Below are positions 39,006-49,173 of a stretch of DNA of 64,000 nt, piece by piece (position 1 is the stretch's first letter; each line of letters starts with the position of its first letter). A program made the translations under genes and the position numbers. The stretch spans positions 248,001 through 312,000 of the forward strand of contig JAJKFJ010022828.1 in assembly GCA_027382625.1 (NCBI GenBank). The letters are read 5' to 3'. The notes under the pieces were generated by a model. It was not told where the DNA came from. It was given only the letters and a program-made list of their open reading frames with translations, and searched no databases. Origin of the DNA: Tetmemena sp. SeJ-2015 (lineage: Eukaryota > Ciliophora > Spirotrichea > Sporadotrichida > Oxytrichidae).

Positions 39006-39381
39006 CTAGGGGCCGCAGAACATGTCGTAGACAAGGGTGATCGTGCGCAGCACCTTGGGGTCCTGGATCGAGTAATAGATCGTCTTGCCCTCGCGCCGCG
39101 TGGCGACCAGGCCCTCCAGCCGCAGGCCGCGGCCAGTTGCTGGCTGACCGCCGCCTGGCGCGAGGCGAGAAGCTGTTCCAGCTCGGTCACCGATTTCTCG
39201 CCGGTGGACAGGTGGCACAGGATTCATCAGCCGCCTCATGGCTGAGTGCCTTGAGAAAACCGGCTGCCGCCGTGGGCGGCAAGCATTTCGTTCCGCAGGA
39301 AACCTGGGCGCAAGGGATCGGGCATCCGGAGCAGGCCCGGTCCGGGAAGGGCTGGGCAGGGCGCGGGTGGTCAAGCGACAT
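39006..39381 (-). CDS. ArsR family regulator, SqrR/BigR-like persulfide sensor candidate
   Basis: Winged-helix repressor. Across frames: FLKALSHEA, then ILCHL with STGEKSVTELEQLLASRQAA VSQQLA and LRLEGLVATRREGKTIYYSI and VLRTITLVYDMFCGP. One Cys in the alpha-2 region (MILCHLSTGE) and one near the C-terminus (DMFC) match the redox pair of SqrR/BigR, which form a tetrasulfide bridge with persulfide. The N-terminus from ATG 39381 (MSLDHPRPAQPF) is Cys-rich and unusual; the start could differ. Frame changes near 39215 and 39135. Persulfide dioxygenase genes in the same window (28.1 kb) are plausible targets. Confidence 0.78.
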
Positions 39382-39563
39382 TGGCAGGGGGCCTTCGGAC
39401 AAGACGGCAGGCGGAAACACATATCAATGCAGGAATTACAGGGTTTGCGAGGTTCGAAAGACCGGGGCCGCGCGGGCAAGACTTCCGCTGTCCGATCCCA
39501 GCTGCGGCCCCCTTGCCGTGCGTCGATCTCCCAAGCATGCGCGACCCGCCAAGGAGCCCGCGC

Positions 39564-40487
39564 ATGACCCGCCTTTCCGCCTTCACCGCCCCCGGCCGCT
39601 TCTGGCGCGGCAATCTGCACACCCATTCCACCCGCTCGGACGGGGTGCTGCCGCCCGAGGAGGTGTGCCGCCGCTACCGTGCCGAGGGGTATGATTTTCT
39701 GGCGCTGACGGATCATTTCGTCGGGCGCTGGGGCTATCCGATCGTGGATACGGTGCCGTTCCGGACCGAGGGGTTCACCACGATCCTCGGGGCGGAACTG
39801 CATTCCGGCGCGATGGCGAATGGTGAGTTGTGGCATATCCTGGCTGTGGGCCTGCCCGCCGATTTCGCCCGCCGAACAGCCCGGGATTTCGGCCGTGCAT
39901 GACGGCATGGAATCGGGGGCGGACATCGCCGCCCGCGCGGTGGCTGCCGGAGCCTTTGTCGCGATTGCCCATCCGCAATGGTCGGGGCTGACGTTGGAAG
40001 ACGCGCGCGGCATCACCGCGCCCATGCGGTCGAGGTCTATAACCACGGCTGCGCTGCGGGCTGCGACCGGCCCGACGGCTTCGCCATCGCCGACCTGTTG
40101 CTGACCGAGGGGCGCAAGCTGAGCATGATCGCCACGGATGACGCGCATTTCTCGGAACCCGACCATTTCGGCGGCTGGGTCATGGTGAAATCGGAAGCGA
40201 ACGAACCCGGCGCGCTGCTGGCAGCGTTGAAGCGCGGCGACTTTTACGCCTCGCAGGGGCCGGAATTGCGCGATGTGCGGATCGAGGGCGACAAGATGGT
40301 GATCGAATCCTCCGCCGTTGTCTCGGCCGTGGTCATGGGCAAGGGCACGGCGGCGAAATCGGTGCATGGCCATTCGATGACCCGAGCAGAGATCCCGCTG
40401 GAACGCTTCCGCAACTCGCCCTGGCTGCGGGTCACGGTGATCGATGCGGCGGGCAAGCGGGCCTGGTCGAACCCGTTCTGGCGCTGA
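39564..40487 (+). CDS. PHP-domain phosphoesterase family protein
   Basis: Metal-dependent phosphoesterase of the PHP superfamily; the substrate is unknown. It starts MTRLSAFTAPGRFWRGNLHT at 39564. Metal ligands: GNLHTHSTRSDG, FLALTDHFV, TTILGAELHSG and MIATDDAHFSEPD. Frame changes near 39870 and 40022. It ends GKRAWSNPFWR at TGA 40485-40487. About 307 residues. The last 10-12 bases of the gene, including its stop codon, belong to the first unit of the following 38-bp tandem repeat. It converges with a LysR gene. Confidence 0.85.
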
Positions 40488-40667
40488 AGGCGGCGGATCG
40501 GGCCTGGAACCCGATCTGGCGCTGAAGGCGGCGGATCGGGCCTGGAACCCGATCTGGCGCTGAAGGCGGCGGATCGGGCCTGGAACCCGATCTGGCGCTG
40601 AAGGCGGCGGATCGGGCCTGGAACCCGATCTGGCGCTGAAGGCGGCGGATCGGGCCTGGCGATTGCG
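40478..40667. repeat. 38-bp tandem repeat array, about 4.7 units, each with a hairpin
   Basis: The unit beginning CTGGCGCTGAAGGCGGCGGA recurs at 40478, 40516, 40554, 40592 and 40630 with exact 38-base spacing. Each full unit holds the inverted repeat GATCGGG-cctggaa-CCCGATC, at 40496-40516, 40534-40554, 40572-40592 and 40610-40630. The last unit is truncated after GATCGGGCCTGG. The 5' edge overlaps the PHP gene stop codon, and a diverged half unit lies inside that gene. The array separates two convergent genes. Confidence 0.95.
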
Positions 40668-40670
40668 GAT

Positions 40671-41488
40671 TCAGGCGGCGGTGCAGCCCGCGCGGTGCGG
40701 TTGCGCAGATGGACGGCGGCATAAACCGTCTGGGTCAGGCGCGGCGCATCCTCGACCAGCCGGAACCGGCCCGTCGCCACCAGGTCGCGGGCGGCCTCGT
40801 CGATCACATAGCCGCTGCCGCCCATCTCGCGCAGCAGGGCGACGACGGTCTGCGACTGGCCGACCGAGAGCGGCGCCTGGGCCAGAAGCGGCGTCGCGCT
40901 GCGATGGTCGCGCTCGAAGGCGGGCGAGAAATGCGCGAAGATGGTGTCCTGCGGGTCGATCTGGGCCAGTCTCGTGGCCGATGAGCTGACAAGGCGGCAG
41001 GTCAGTTCCCCCACAGATTCGAAATGCAGGTCGGGATGGGGTTTCGGGGTGAAGAGCAAAGCGAAATCTTCGGCCCCGGTGACCAGGTCGAGCGCCATCT
41101 GCTGCGAATAGTCGGGTTCGATGTAGAACGAGGTCTGTGGGAGGGCGCGCCGCGCCTCGGCGATGAAACGGGCCAGGAAGGTGCTGGCAAGATCGTTCTG
41201 GATGCCCAGCCGCAGGGTCAGCGCCGTCTCGCCCGTTGGGGCGACCGCCCGCCGCGCCGCCACCCATTCCTGGCGCAGCATCCTTGCATGGGTCTCGAAG
41301 CGCAGCCCTTCGGTGGTCAGTTCCGTCCCCGCGCGCGAGCGGCGCAGCAGCGTGGCGTTCAGCGCCTGTTCCAGCGCCTTGATCCGGGCCGAGACGGTGG
41401 ATTGCGTGATGCCGAGCCGTTCCGCCGTGCGGTTGAAGCTGCGGGTTTCGATCAGGTCGAGGAAGGTGTCGAGCAGGTCGATCTGCAT
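40671..41488 (-). CDS. LysR family regulator
   Basis: Transcription regulator with an N-terminal winged helix (MQIDLLDTFLDLIETRSFNR, then TAERLGITQSTVSARIKALE QALNATLL) and a LysR substrate-binding domain. Uninterrupted from ATG 41488 to about 40690; one frame then stops at 40671, others run into the tandem repeat, so the C-terminus is uncertain. It is divergent from the GcvT-type operon starting at 41668, the usual LysR arrangement, and the likely activator of that operon. Confidence 0.88.
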
Positions 41489-41507
41489 GGGTCGCGCCTC
41501 TGGCTGG

Positions 41508-41563
41508 CCCGGGGGCGCGCGTCGCCCCCCGGACCCGCAGAGGATATTCGGGCCGGGATGAAG
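41508..41563 (+). repeat. Interspersed hairpin element with GGATATTT core, copy 3
   Basis: Hairpin CCCGGGGGCG (from 41508) with CGCCCCCCGG (41523-41532), then GGACCCGCAGAGGATATTCG and GGCCGGGATGAAG. It is the most diverged copy (GGATATTC). It lies in the divergent LysR-oxidoreductase region, immediately upstream of the LysR start. Confidence 0.65.
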
Positions 41564-41667
41564 TTGTAATTCGAACATCTTCGAATCAAAGCGCTTGGTC
41601 CTGGCGAATTGAACGGCGCAGGGCGGCGGCAGATATTGGCGGCGGAATCTGGACGGAGGGCGGCGGA

Positions 41668-44063
41668 ATGGCCGAGTTTGCAAGCGCGCGGGTCGCGATC
41701 ATCGGTGGCGGGCAGTGGGCGTTCGGCGCTGTATCATCTGTGCCTGGCGGGCTGGACCGACTGTATCCTGCTGGAGAAAAACGAGCTGACCGCAGGCTCG
41801 ACCTGGCATGCGGCAGGCAACGTGCCGACGTTTTCGTCGAGCTGGTCGATCATGAACATGCAGCGCTATTCGGCCCAGCTTTATCGCGGGCTTGGCGAGG
41901 CGGTCGATTATCCGATGAACTACCATGTCACCGGATCGGTGCGGCTGGGCCATAGCCGCGAACGGTCTGCAGGAATTTCCAGCGCGTCGTCGGCATGGCG
42001 TTATCATTGGCATGATCTGGGCATCCTGGCGCCGGACGAGATCCGCTCGAAATACCCGTTCCTGGAAACGCATGACCTGAGCGGTGCGCTCTATGACCCC
42101 TATGACGGCGACATCGACCCCGCGCAGTTGACGCAGGCGCTGGCCAAGGGCGCGCGCCAGATGGGCGGGCGGATCGAACGGTTCTGCCCCGCGACCGGCG
42201 TGCGGCGCGAGGGCGAGGAATGGGTGGTCTCCACCCCCAAGGGCGAGATCCGCTGCGAGATCGTGGTGAACGCGGCCGGTTACTATGCGGGAGAGGTCGC
42301 CAAATGGTTCGGGCGCGATCTGCCGATGATGGTGATGAGCCATCAGTACATGCTGTTCGACACCATCCCCGAGCTGGAGGCGTGGTCCAAGGAATCGGGC
42401 CACAAGCTTCCGCTGCTCCGCGATGTGGACAGCAGCTACTACCTGCGGCAGGAGAAGATGGGCTTCAACCTTGGCCCCTATGAGAACCCTTGCCGCGCGC
42501 ATTGGGCGACGCCCGACGATCCGATGCCCGAGGATTTCAGCTTCCAGCTTTTCCCCGACGATCTGGAGCGGCTGGAGTGGCACATCAATGACGCGATGGA
42601 ACGTGTGCCGCTGCTGGCGAAGGCCAATCTGACCAAGGTCATCAACGGGCCGATTCCCTATACGCCGGACGGCAACCCGCTGATCGGGCCGATGCCGGGG
42701 GTGCCCAATGCGTTCGAGGCTTGCGTCTTTACCTTTGGCATCTGTCAGGCGGGCGGTGCGGGCAAGGTGCTGGCGGAATGGGTGACCGAAGGGGCGACGG
42801 AATGGGACATGTGGTCCTGCGATCCTCGCCGCTTCACCGCCTATACCGACCCAGACTATTGCGTGCAGAAGGGGATGGAGGTCTATGGCCATGAATATGG
42901 CATGCATTTCCCCCATGCCCGCTGGCCTGCGGCCCCCGATCGCCGGGTCTCGGCGGTGCATGAGCGGGTGAAGGCGCTGGGCGGCCAGATGGCGCCCTAT
43001 AATGGCTGGGAACGGGCGGAATGGTTCGCCAAGCCGGGGGACGACACGTCCTGGGAGGCGACGCAGACCTGGCGGCGCGACGGGCCGTGGCAGAAGCGCG
43101 TGGCCGAGGAATGCGCCGCCGTGCGCGATGGCGTGGGCGTGCTGTGCCTGCCGGGCTTTACCCGGCTTCTGGTCAAGGGGCCGGGCGCGCGGGCGCATGT
43201 GGCGGGCCTGTCGGCCTCGCGCCTGCCGAAAGAGGGCAGGATCGGCCTCGTGTATTTCGCCGATGACAAGGGCCGCACCGTGACCGAGATGTCCTGCATG
43301 GTCCTGGCGCGATGCGGTCGGGCTGATCCCCCGCCGTGGCGCAAAGGCATGATGCCGATGTCCCGCAAAGGCCCCCCGAGGGGCGGGGCGAGGGCTTCCC
43401 CCCGGGGGTCTGTTTTACCCCGGGGCCAAAAGGGGCGGACCTGCTGGGCCCGGGATCCCCAGGGGAAACCCTTTGCCCCGGCGCGGGCCCGGCCAAGGGG
43501 GGGCGGGCGTCCTTGCGCGCTGGTGCGCGTTTTCCCTTGCGGGGGAGCTGGGCTGGGGGGTCCATTTCGCCGCGCCGATGCGCCCCCCATTTTTGAGGCG
43601 CTTCTGGCAGGCGGGGCGGTGCCCTTCGGGATGCAGGCGCTGAACGCGCTGCGGATCGAGAAGGGCTATCGCGCCTGGAAGGGCGACCTGTCGACCGACT
43701 ACACCTTGCTGCAAGCCGGGCTGGAGCGGTTCATCGACTGGAACCACGACTTCCCCGGCAAGGCCGCCCTTGCCGCCGAGAAGCAGCGCGGCGTGAGCAA
43801 GGGGGACGCTGGACCTGGCCGCCAGCGATTTCGACGCGCCCTATATGGCGACGGTCTGGGCCGGGGATCAGGTGGCGGGCGAGGTCACCTCCTGCGCCAT
43901 GGGCTACCGCACCGGCAAGCTTTTGGCGCTGGGCACGGTGCGCAGCGATCTGGCCGACGAAGGCACGGCGCTGGAGGTCGAGATCTTCGGCGCGCGGGTG
44001 GCGGCGAAAGTTCTGGCCGACGCGCCGGTCTGGGACCCGAAGAACGAACGCCTGCGCGCGTGA
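41668..44063 (+). CDS. FAD-dependent dimethylglycine/sarcosine dehydrogenase-like protein with GcvT domain (1)
   Basis: Oxidatively demethylates N-methylated amino acids, passing the one-carbon unit to folate. ATG 41668 gives MAEFASARVAIIGGG, the FAD motif, broken near 41712; then ALYHLCLAGWTDCILLEKNE, LTAGSTWHAAGN and NGPIPYTPDGNPLIGPMPGV, typical of the DMGDH/SDH family. The C-terminal GcvT part starts near VHERVKALGGQMAPYNGWER. The stretch 43.30-43.60 kb is a G/C-run patch that cannot be read; ALNALRIEKGYRAWKGDLST DYTLLQAGL follows, and the end DAPVWDPKNERLRA lies at 44063. About 800 residues. First gene of the operon. Confidence 0.9.
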
Positions 44064-44068
44064 CCGAG

Positions 44069-44124
44069 CCCGGGGGACTGTCTGCCCCCCGGGCCCCCCG
44101 AGGATATTTCTGGACAGATGAAAG
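44069..44124 (+). repeat. Interspersed hairpin element with GGATATTT core, copy 4
   Basis: Hairpin CCCGGGGG (44069-44076) / CCCCCCGGG (44085-44093), then GGCCCCCCGAGGATATTTC and TGGACAGATGAAAG (to 44124). It starts five bases after the stop of the first oxidoreductase and ends about ten bases before the start of the second, so it makes up the whole gap and supplies the region of the ribosome binding site. Confidence 0.8.
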
Positions 44125-44134
44125 CGGCAAGGTG

Positions 44135-46552
44135 ATGAGCGGGAACCGGAACGGGCGCGGGCGGTGGTGATCGGCGGGGGGGTGTCGGGCTGCTCGGTCG
44201 CCTATCATCTGGCCAAGGCGGGCTGGACGGATATCGTTCTGCTCGAGCGCAAGCAGCTGACCATCGGCACCACCTGGCATGCGGCGGGGCTGATCGGGCA
44301 GTTGCGCGGATCGGCCAACATGACGCGGCTGGCGAAGTATTCCGCCGATCTCTACCGGGGGCTTGAGGCCGAGACCGGGGTGGCAACCGGGATGAAGCAG
44401 GTCGGCTCGATCTCGGTCGCGCTGACGCGGGAGCGGCATGAGGAATTGCTGCGGCAGGCCACGGTGGCGCGGATTTTCGACGTCGAGGTCCATGAGATCT
44501 CGCCCGCCGAGGTCAAGGCGAAATACCCCCATCTGAACATCGACGGCGTCGTCGGTGCGGTGGCCTTGCCGCTCGACGGGCAATGTGATCCGGCCAATAT
44601 CGCGATGGCGCTGGCCAAGGGCGCGCGGCAGCGCGGCGCGAAGATCATCGAGGGCGCCCTGGTGACCAAGGTGACCACTGCCGGGGGCCGGGTCACCGGC
44701 GTCGATTACGACCATGGTGGCGAGACCGGGCATATCGCCGCCGATGTGGTGGTGAACTGCGGCGGCATGTGGGGGCGCGATCTGGCCGAGCAGTCGGGGG
44801 TGACGCTGCCCCTGCATGCCTGCGAGCATTTCTATCTGGTCACCGAACCCGTCGAAGGTTTGGGCCATCTGCCCGTGCTGCGGGTGCCGGATGAATGCGC
44901 CTATTACAAATCGGACGCGGGCAAGATGATGATCGGCGCCTTTGAGCCGAAGGCCAAACCCTGGGGCATGGGGGGCATCCGCGAGGATTTCATGTTCGAC
45001 ACGCTGCCCGAGGATTGGGACCATTTCCAGCCGATCCTTGAACATGCGATGAACCGGATGCCGCTGTTCGAGACGGCGGGGATTCACACCTTCTTCAACG
45101 GGCCGGAAAGCTTTACTCCCGACGACCGCTATTATCTGGGCGAAGCGCCGGAAGTGGCGGGCTACTGGATCGCGGCGGGGTATAATTCGGTCGGGATCGC
45201 GGGATCGGGCGGGGCGGGGATGGCGCTGGCGCATTGGATCACCGAGGGCGAGGCCCCCTTCGATCTGTGGGAGGTGGACATCCGCCGGCGCAGCCCTTCC
45301 AGAAGAACCGCCGCATCTGAAAGGAACGGGTCGGCGAGACGCTGGGCCTGCTCTATGCCGACCATTTCCCCTATCGCCAGATGGCGACGGCGCGGGGGGT
45401 GCGGCGGTCTCCGATCCATGACCAGCTGGCGGCGCGCGGCGCGGTCTTTGGCGAGGTTGCGGGGTGGGAGCGGGCGAACTGGTTCGCCAACGAGGGGCAA
45501 GAGCGGGAATACCGCTATAGCTGGAAGCGGCAGAACTGGTTCGGGAACCAGCGGGCCGAGCATCTGGCGGTGCGCAACGGGGTCGGGCTGTTCGACATGT
45601 CCTCGTTCGGGAAGATCAGGGTCGAGGGCCGCGATGCGATGGCCTTCCTGAACCGGGTCTGTTCGGCGCAGATGGACGTGGCGGCGGGGCGGATCGTCTA
45701 TACGATGTGCTGACACCGCGGGGGATCGAGGCCGATCTGACCGTCGCGGCTGTCCGAGACCGCATCTCTGGTCGTGCCGGGGGCGACGCTGACGCGCAAC
45801 CTGGCCTGGCTGCGCGCCAATCTGGGCGGGGATTTCGCCCTTGTGACCGATGTGACGGCGGCCGAATCGGTCCTCTGCCTGATGGGGCCGCAATCGCGCG
45901 ATCCTGGCCAGGGTTTCGCCGAACGACTTCGCAATGCCGCACATCCCTTTGGCACGGCGGGAGATCGAGATCGGCATGGGTCTCGCCCGCGCGCATCGGG
46001 TGACCTATGTGGGCGAGCTTGGCTGGGAGTTGTATGTCTCGGCCGACCAGACGCCATGTCTTCGAGGCGCTGATGGAGGCCGCACCGGAGCTGACGCTCT
46101 GCGGGCTGCACACGCTGGATTCCTGCCGGATCGAAAAGGCCTATCGCCATTTCGGCCATGACATCACCGACGAGGACCATGTGCTGGAGGCGGGGCTTGG
46201 CTTCCACCGTGTCGCGCAAGAAACCCGATTCATCGGGCGTGAGGCGGTGTTGCGCCGCGAGGAGGCGGGCTGTCGCGGCGGATGGTGGCAGTTCCGGCTG
46301 GAAGATCCAGGCCGCTTCTGTTCCACAATGAGGCTGTGGTGCGCGACGGCAAGATCGTCGGGCCGGTGACCTCGGCGCCTATGGTCATTTCCTGGGGGGC
46401 GCGGTGGGCATGGGCTATGTGCCCTGCGCCGGGCAATCCGAAGCGGAGGTGCTGGCGTCACGCTACGAGATCGAGGTGGCGGCAAGCGGCATCGGGCCGT
46501 GGCCAGCCTGGTGCCGATGCATGACCCGAAATCCGAACGGGTGCGCCAGTGA
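44135..46552 (+). CDS. FAD-dependent dimethylglycine/sarcosine dehydrogenase-like protein with GcvT domain (2)
   Basis: Paralogue of the previous gene. From ATG 44135, one shift near 44155, then VVIGGGVSGCSVAYHLAKAG, VLLERKQLTIGTTWHAAGLI, GQLRGSANMTRLAKYSADLY and YWIAAGYNSVGIAGSGGAGM. The GcvT half has SPIHDQLAARGAVFGEVAGW ERANWF, GVGLFDMSSFGKIRVEGRDA and VTYVGELGWELYVSADQT. Shifts near 45300-45390, 45705, 45750, 45900, 45950, 46060, 46230 and 46310-46500. About 805 residues, ending SERVRQ at TGA 46550-46552. Two such enzymes in tandem suggest stepwise removal of methyl groups. Confidence 0.9.
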
Positions 46553-46558
46553 TCGGCC

Positions 46559-46603
46559 CCGGGGCTCTGCCCCGGACCCCGGGATATTTGGGAACAGAAG
46601 AAG
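46559..46603 (+). repeat. Interspersed hairpin element with GGATATTT core, copy 5
   Basis: Hairpin CCGGGGC (46559-46565) - tct - GCCCCGG (46569-46575), then ACCCCGGGATATTTG and GGAACAGAAGAA (to 46602). Again the gap between two operon genes, 11 bases before the GTG start of the lyase gene. Confidence 0.75.
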
Positions 46604-46613
46604 GGAGGGCGAC

Positions 46614-47448
46614 GTGAGGATCTTAGAACGGCATGACGCTTTCTGGCAGTTGCACCAGTCGGGCTGTTTCGTCATCCCGAACCCCTGGGATGCGGGATCG
46701 GCGCGGATGATGGCGGCCCTGGGCGCGCGGGCGCTGGCGACATCCTCGCCGCCCATGCCTTCACTCTGGCCGCCCGTAGGCGGGGTCAGCCGCGACGAGG
46801 CGCTGACTCATGCGGCGATCTGCTGGCGGCGACCGACCTGCGGTCTCGGCGATTTCGAGAACGGCTTGGCGATGACCCCGAAACGGCGCCGAGACGGTGC
46901 GGCTGGCGGCCGAGGTCGGCCTGTCCGGCATCTCGGTCGAGGATACGCGGATGGTCATTGGCAATCCGGCTAATGACCGCGCCTGGCGGTCGAACGGGTG
47001 CGGGCGGGGCGGCGGCTGCGCGGCCCTGGGGCGGCACTTCGTCTTTTGCGCCCGCGCCGACGGGGTGATGAACGGGGCCTATGACCTGGCCGAAGGCATC
47101 GCGCGCCTGCGGGCCTATGAGGCGGCGGGGGCGGATCTTCTGATCTGCCGGTGCCGCCGGGGCGGGCGGAGCTGGCGCAGGTGCTGGCTTCCGTGACGAA
47201 GCCGGTGAATGCGCTGGCGGCGGGGCCGTTGAAGGCGCTGAGCGTGGCGGAACTGGCGGCGATGGGGGTGCGGCGCATCTCGACCGGCAGCCAGATTGCC
47301 CGGGCGACGCATGCGGCGATCCGCGACGCAATGGTGGGCATGTTGGGCAGGGGTCTTTCGCCGTCTGGCGGGGGCGATGCCGGGCGATCAGGTGGACGCG
47401 CTGTTGCGCCAGGGGGCGGGGCGCGGCGAGAAGGAGGATCAGAGATGA
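46614..47448 (+). CDS. Isocitrate lyase/PEP mutase family protein
   Basis: Enzyme of the PEPM/ICL superfamily that makes or breaks C-C or C-P bonds next to a carboxylate; some members are oxaloacetate decarboxylases or 2-methylisocitrate lyases. GTG 46614 gives VRILERHDAFWQLHQSGCFV and IPNPWDAGSARMMAALGARA; then, across frames, LSGISVEDTRM, GVMNGAYDLAEGIARLRAYE AAGADLL and LKALSVAELAAMGVRRISTG. Shifts near 46755, 46825, 46965, 47010, 47150 and 47360. About 278 residues. Its stop overlaps the start of the MttB-family gene as ATGA (47445-47448). Confidence 0.83.
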
Positions 47449-49002
47449 GCGATCTTGATGACGCGTGCGCGCCCTCGCGGGCGAGGCGGTCGGGCGGGCG
47501 GCAGGCGCGGGTGGCAATGCGCGCCGCCCCGCTGGCCGACGATGTGCGGCCGGTCCGGGCGGGCCTGCCGGGGGGGCAGTACCGGCCCCTCACCGATGCG
47601 GGCGTGGCGCAGATCCATGCCGCGGCGCTGGATGCGCTGGAAGAGATCGGGCTGAGCCAGGCTCCGAAATCGGGGGTCGAGATCATGACCGCCGCAGGGG
47701 CCATCCAGGGCGATGACGGGCGGCTGCGCTTTCCGCGCGCGCTGGTCGAGGACATGCTGGCGGTGGCGGCGCGGGACATCACGCTCTTTGCACGCCCGTG
47801 ATCCCAAGCATGACCTGCATCTGTCGGGAAACAACGTGCATTTCGGCACGGCGGGGGCGGCGGTGCATATCGTCGATCCGATCACGCTGGAGTATCGCGA
47901 CAGCACGGCGCAGGATTTGTATGACGCGGCGCGGCTGGTCGACAACCTCGACAACATCCACTTTTACCAGCGCACGATGGTGTGCCGCGATGTGGTGGAC
48001 AACCGCGACATGGACCTGAACACGCTTTACGGGTGCCTTGCGGGGACGACCAAGCATGTGGGCACCAGTTTCAGCGACCCGAGCCATGTCGCCGACTGTT
48101 TCGACATGCTTTACATGGTTGCGGGGGGCGAGGAGAAATGGCTGGAGCGGCCGTTCGTCTCCAACTCCAACTGCTTCGTCGTGCCGCCGATGAAATTCGC
48201 GGAAGAATCCTGCATCACGATGGAGGATTGCATCCGGCGCGGGATGCCCATGCTGCTTTTGAGTGCGGGGCAGGCGGGGGCCACGGCGCCCGCGCCGATT
48301 GCGCTGACCATCGTGCAGGCGATGGCGGAATGTCTGGCCGGTGTGGTCTATGCCAATGCGATCAAGAAGGGCGCGCCCTGCATCTTTGGCACCTGGCCTT
48401 TCGTGTCGGACCTGCGGACGGGGGCGATGTCGGGCGGTTCCGCCGAGCAGGCCTTGCTGACGGCGGGCTGCGCGCAGATGCACCATTTCTACGGGCTTCC
48501 GGGGGGGGCTGCGAGCGGCATTTCGGACAGCAAGCTGCCGGACATGCAGGCGGGTTGGGAGCAGGGGATCACCAATTCGCTGGCGGGCCTTGCCGGGTTG
48601 AACATGTGTTACGAAGCCGTCGGCATGCATGCCAGCCTTCTGGGCTTCTGCCTTGAGAGCCTGGTCCTTGGTGATGACCTTCTTGGCCAGACCATGCGGC
48701 TGGTGCGGGGGATCGACGTGACGCCCGACAGCACCAGCATCGAGGCGATGAAGCAGGTCTGTCTGGGCGGGCCGGGACATTACCTCGGGTCGGACCAGAC
48801 TTTGAGCCTGATGCAGACGGAATACATCTATCCCGCCGTCGGCAACCGGATGAGTCCGAAGGAATGGAACGAGGCGGGAAAGCCGCTGTTGCTCGACACC
48901 GCGATCGCGCGCAAGAATGCGATTCTGGCCAAGGCGGGGTGCCGTGTCGATCCCGAGATCGACGCCGCGATCCGTCAGCGGTACAACATCTACTTCCACT
49001 AA
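47445..49002 (+). CDS. Trimethylamine methyltransferase (MttB) family protein, no pyrrolysine
   Basis: Corrinoid-dependent methyltransferase superfamily, COG5598. It starts MSDLDDACAPSRARRSGGRQ at 47445, reads YRPLTDAGVAQIHAAALDAL EEIGL, shifts near 47800, and then is continuous: LHLSGNNVHFGTAGAAVHIV, TSFSDPSHVADCFDMLYMVA, GQAGATAPAPIALTIVQAMA and IYPAVGNRMSPKEWNEAGKP. No in-frame amber codon is present, so it belongs to the non-pyrrolysine branch that includes glycine betaine methyltransferases. No corrinoid protein gene lies in the window. About 518 residues, ending RYNIYFH at 49002. Neighbours point to quaternary amine demethylation. Confidence 0.88.
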
Positions 49003-49173
49003 GGCGGCGGGCGGCCGGACCGCCCGCTCCGGCAGGTCGCGGAACGGCAATTGCGTGCCGGTTTCGGACCTCAATCCCCCCCGCGGCGGCTTGCAAATGT
49101 GCATCCGCCGCCGCAGAGTTGAAGCCGAGCAAGGGGCCGCGCGGCGCCTTAGGACACGGCAAGGAGAGACGCG
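49003..49173 (+). promoter_or_regulatory. Intergenic leader with two hairpins before the aldehyde dehydrogenase
   Basis: GCGGGCGG-ccgga-CCGCCCGC (49007-49027) starts four bases after the MttB stop, and GCGGCGG (49083-49089) pairs with CCGCCGC (49105-49111) around ttgcaaatgtgcat-like loop bases. No T tract follows either stem. They may attenuate or protect the mRNA; a promoter for the aldehyde dehydrogenase could also lie here. The RBS AAGGAG is at about 49161. Confidence 0.45.

Noticed and set aside
40478..40667. CRISPR array
   Set aside because: The 38-base units are directly tandem with no variable spacers.
47445..49002. Pyrrolysine-type MttB
   Set aside because: No in-frame TAG in the continuous coding part and no pyl genes seen; it fits the non-pyrrolysine branch.
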